This document shows, one piece after another, positions 62,459 through 64,000 of a stretch of 64,000 nucleotides of DNA. Below the pieces are notes generated by a model that was given only the letters and a program-made list of their open reading frames with translations, was not told the origin of the DNA and did no database searches. The translations under genes were made by a program, and so were the position numbers. Source of the DNA: Burkholderia diffusa (GTDB lineage: Bacteria; Pseudomonadota; Gammaproteobacteria; Burkholderiales; Burkholderiaceae); NCBI RefSeq assembly GCF_902499115.1, contig NZ_CABVPN010000004.1:1-64000 (forward strand), in the 5' to 3' direction. The stretch's first letter is position 1. The number at the start of each line of letters is the position of its first letter.

Positions 62459-62803
62459 ATGAACACGCATTGGCTGGTGGCCGCCGCCGTGGCGGCGATT
62501 TCTCTCGCGGGTATCGCGCCGCAAGCGTCGGCACAGGCACTGACGCGCGCGCAGGTCAGGCAGCAACTGATCGACGCCGAAAACAACGGGCTGCGCTTCG
62601 TGACCGATACGTCGTATCCGGACGTGAGCCCGCTGTTCCAGCAGCAAGCCGAACAGATGCCCCGGCATCAGGCCGAAACGGCGGTCGGCAGCGATCCGGC
62701 CGCGACTTCGGATGCGGGAAGGCCGACGGTACTGCCGTCGCGTCCGCGTTCGGCCGCGTGCGTGGGCCCCGAGAGCTTCTGCACGCCGTATTTCGGAAGC
62801 TGA
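62459..62803 (+). CDS. DUF4148 exported protein
   Basis: A 114-residue protein with a signal peptide (LVAAAVAAISLAGIAPQASA). It continues LTRAQVRQQLIDAENNGLRF, the hallmark of DUF4148, a family frequent in Burkholderia and of unknown role. The C-terminal part is Ser/Pro/Arg-rich with two Cys (ACVGPESFCTPYFGS). AAGGAG precedes the ATG. It is the first of two tandem DUF4148 genes. Confidence 0.87.
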   Translation: MNTHWLVAAAVAAISLAGIAPQASAQALTRAQVRQQLIDAENNGLRFVTDTSYPDVSPLFQQQAEQMPRHQAETAVGSDPAATSDAGRPTVLPSRPRSAACVGPESFCTPYFGS

Positions 62804-62871
62804 CGTAGCGGACTGCCGCGGCCGGCCCGAAATCCACGAAGGTTGATCGGCGCGCAAGATTGAAGGAGTTG

Positions 62872-63153
62872 ATGATGAAAACATGTATCGCACTACTGAT
62901 GATGATCGGCGTGATATCCGGTCAAGTTGCATTCGCGCAATCGAATGCGCCGCTCACACGCGCCCAGGTTCGCGAGGAACTGATTCGTCTGGAAGCGGCG
63001 GGCTACGATCCGTCGAAGGGGGACGACGGCGAATATCCCGCGGACATTCAGGCCGCGCTGGCGAAGCTCGCCGAGCAGGATCGGGCGAGGATGGCGGCGT
63101 TGCCCGCCGCGCCGGCGCCGGCTTCCGTCATGCCGGTGCAGACCGTCAACTAG
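62872..63153 (+). CDS. DUF4148 exported protein (second copy)
   Basis: A 93-residue protein with signal peptide (TCIALLMMIGVISGQVAFAQ) and the DUF4148 core LTRAQVREELIRLEAAGYDP. AAGGAG lies just before the ATG pair at 62872/62875. It lies 68 bases after the first copy. The copies share only the core motif, so the duplication is old. Function unknown. Confidence 0.87.
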   Translation: MMKTCIALLMMIGVISGQVAFAQSNAPLTRAQVREELIRLEAAGYDPSKGDDGEYPADIQAALAKLAEQDRARMAALPAAPAPASVMPVQTVN

Positions 63154-63420
63154 GTGTCGACATGTACGTGTGTGTCTTCAGGCCGACGTGTTCGCGGTAC
63201 GGCGATACGCATGCCGTTCGCGGCACGCGGCCTGGCCGAATTGCACGGACGGCGAGGCCGTCGATCGCGCGCCGCTTCGCGCGGCGCCGCGATCAGCTCG
63301 TTGCCCGATTCCGATGGGCGCGCAGGTGGATCGCAGGATGAGCCGCGATGCAGGCGAGCGCGCGATCGGCCATTGCGGGGTATCTGCCCGTGACGGTGCG
63401 CAAGGGGGCAGGTGGCGAGA

Positions 63421-63948
63421 TTACCAGAGCATCATCCGTTGCATGACCCTGTCGCGCAGGACGAAACGATGCGCGACCGCGGCCGAGACGTGAAGGCAGA
63501 TGCCGCCGAACAGTGCCCACGCGAGGATGCCGTGCACATCGCCCATCGCGTGCCCGAATCCCGAGCCGGCCGCCGACAGCGCCGGCAACGGGACGACGCC
63601 GAACAGCGTCACGGCCCATGCGCGCGACGACGCATTGATCCAGCCGAGCAACGGCACCGCGATCAGCAGTGCATAGAGCCCGAAGTGCGTCACGCCGGAC
63701 ACCGCGCGCATCGCGGGCGACAGTTCGTCGGCGGGTGGGCGATGCGTCACGCGCCATAGCACGCGGCAAGCCATTGCGGCAAGCAGCGCGGTGCCCACGA
63801 TCAGGTGCGCGGCGATCAGGCCGACCGGTTGAGTATCGCGATGCACGTCGGGCATCGTCCAGCCGATTGCATACTGCGCGACGACCAACGCCACGATCAG
63901 CCAGTGAAGAAGGCGTGCGACTGCGTCGTATCGGGCGGTTGTAGACAT
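63421..63948 (-). CDS. Cytochrome b561 family protein
   Basis: A 175-residue inner-membrane di-haem protein. RYDAVARLLHWLIVALVVAQ is the family start (haem His15). Further histidines appear in IAAHLIVGTALL, VTHFGLYALL and GDVHGILAWALFGGICLHVS. Four helices are expected. Such proteins move electrons between quinones and acceptors, often as superoxide:quinone oxidoreductase (CybB-like). AGGAG precedes the ATG at 63948. It is convergent with the DUF4148 genes, across about 265 bases with no recognisable feature. Confidence 0.92.
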   Translation of the reverse strand: MSTTARYDAVARLLHWLIVALVVAQYAIGWTMPDVHRDTQPVGLIAAHLIVGTALLAAMACRVLWRVTHRPPADELSPAMRAVSGVTHFGLYALLIAVPLLGWINASSRAWAVTLFGVVPLPALSAAGSGFGHAMGDVHGILAWALFGGICLHVSAAVAHRFVLRDRVMQRMMLW

Positions 63949-64000
63949 AAAAGCTCCTGGCAAGCGGATGAGGACCGTATCTTCCGGCGGATTTTACGGC

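Overview
The window reads as part of a high-GC betaproteobacterial genome, most likely Burkholderia and probably the Burkholderia cepacia complex. The supporting signs are the end of an rRNA operon (23S 3' end plus 5S), a Burkholderia-type OmpC-like porin, tandem DUF4148 proteins, many LysR-type regulators and MFS carriers, and strong G/C third-position bias. The species and replicon are inferred from gene content; no database search was run.

Layout. 0-0.4 kb: 23S 3' end, spacer and 5S with a strong terminator. 0.8-5.1 kb: a DHA2-type MFS pump, a 2OG-Fe(II) oxygenase and a Pit phosphate transporter. 5.3-8.7 kb: the divergent metR/metE pair for B12-independent methionine synthesis. 8.8-12.2 kb: an MHS-type carrier, an agmatinase-family ureohydrolase and a divergent LysR regulator, probably a guanidino-compound catabolic unit. 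12.3-13.5 kb: a divergent Lrp/AsnC regulator and LysE/RhtB exporter. 13.7-17.1 kb: a sedolisin (S53) peptidase followed by an S10 serine carboxypeptidase, neither with a signal peptide. 17.2-22.4 kb: nadE, an EamA permease, a small protein, a DeoR regulator and a two-HKD phospholipase D-like protein. 22.6-28.5 kb: a probable lysine/pipecolate catabolic cluster (TetR, AmaA-like oxidase, LysP-like permease, and a divergent ALDH7/AmaB-like dehydrogenase). 28.6-39.8 kb: a large MscS-family channel, an MFS carrier, a convergent L,D-transpeptidase and class A PBP, a MocR regulator, a PaiB-like FMN protein and a TlpA-like thioredoxin. 40-44.8 kb: a two-component system, an alpha/beta hydrolase, a metallophosphoesterase, a GNAT and a second LysE/RhtB exporter. 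45.2-49 kb: a porin and a secreted beta-propeller protein.

The most unusual region is 49-59.9 kb. A 1607-residue RHS protein (58862 to 54039, minus strand) carries a C-terminal tip that looks like a GIY-YIG nuclease, with its putative immunity gene coupled through a TAATG overlap. Downstream lies a graveyard of displaced RHS parts: duplicated and frameshifted core fragments, at least two further toxin-like tips (a type-37-like tip and a permuted NlpC/P60-like tip), two orphan tip tails, and several immunity-type genes, including an Imm58-like membrane-anchored one and a decayed pentapeptide-repeat gene. A cytochrome c pseudogene borders it on one side. A tyrosine-recombinase C-terminal remnant and an ASCH-domain pseudogene border it on the other. 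This is the pattern expected when new C-terminal toxin/immunity cassettes replace old ones by recombination in the repeated core. No VgrG, PAAR or other secretion gene is visible, so delivery cannot be settled here.

60-64 kb: a SnoaL-like protein and divergent LysR regulator, bracketed by a 69-bp perfect duplication of the 3' end of the adjacent aspartyl/asparaginyl hydroxylase gene, then two DUF4148 proteins and a cytochrome b561. No CRISPR array, tRNA or intact transposase was recognised. All coordinates were read by eye; family names rest on motif recognition and context.
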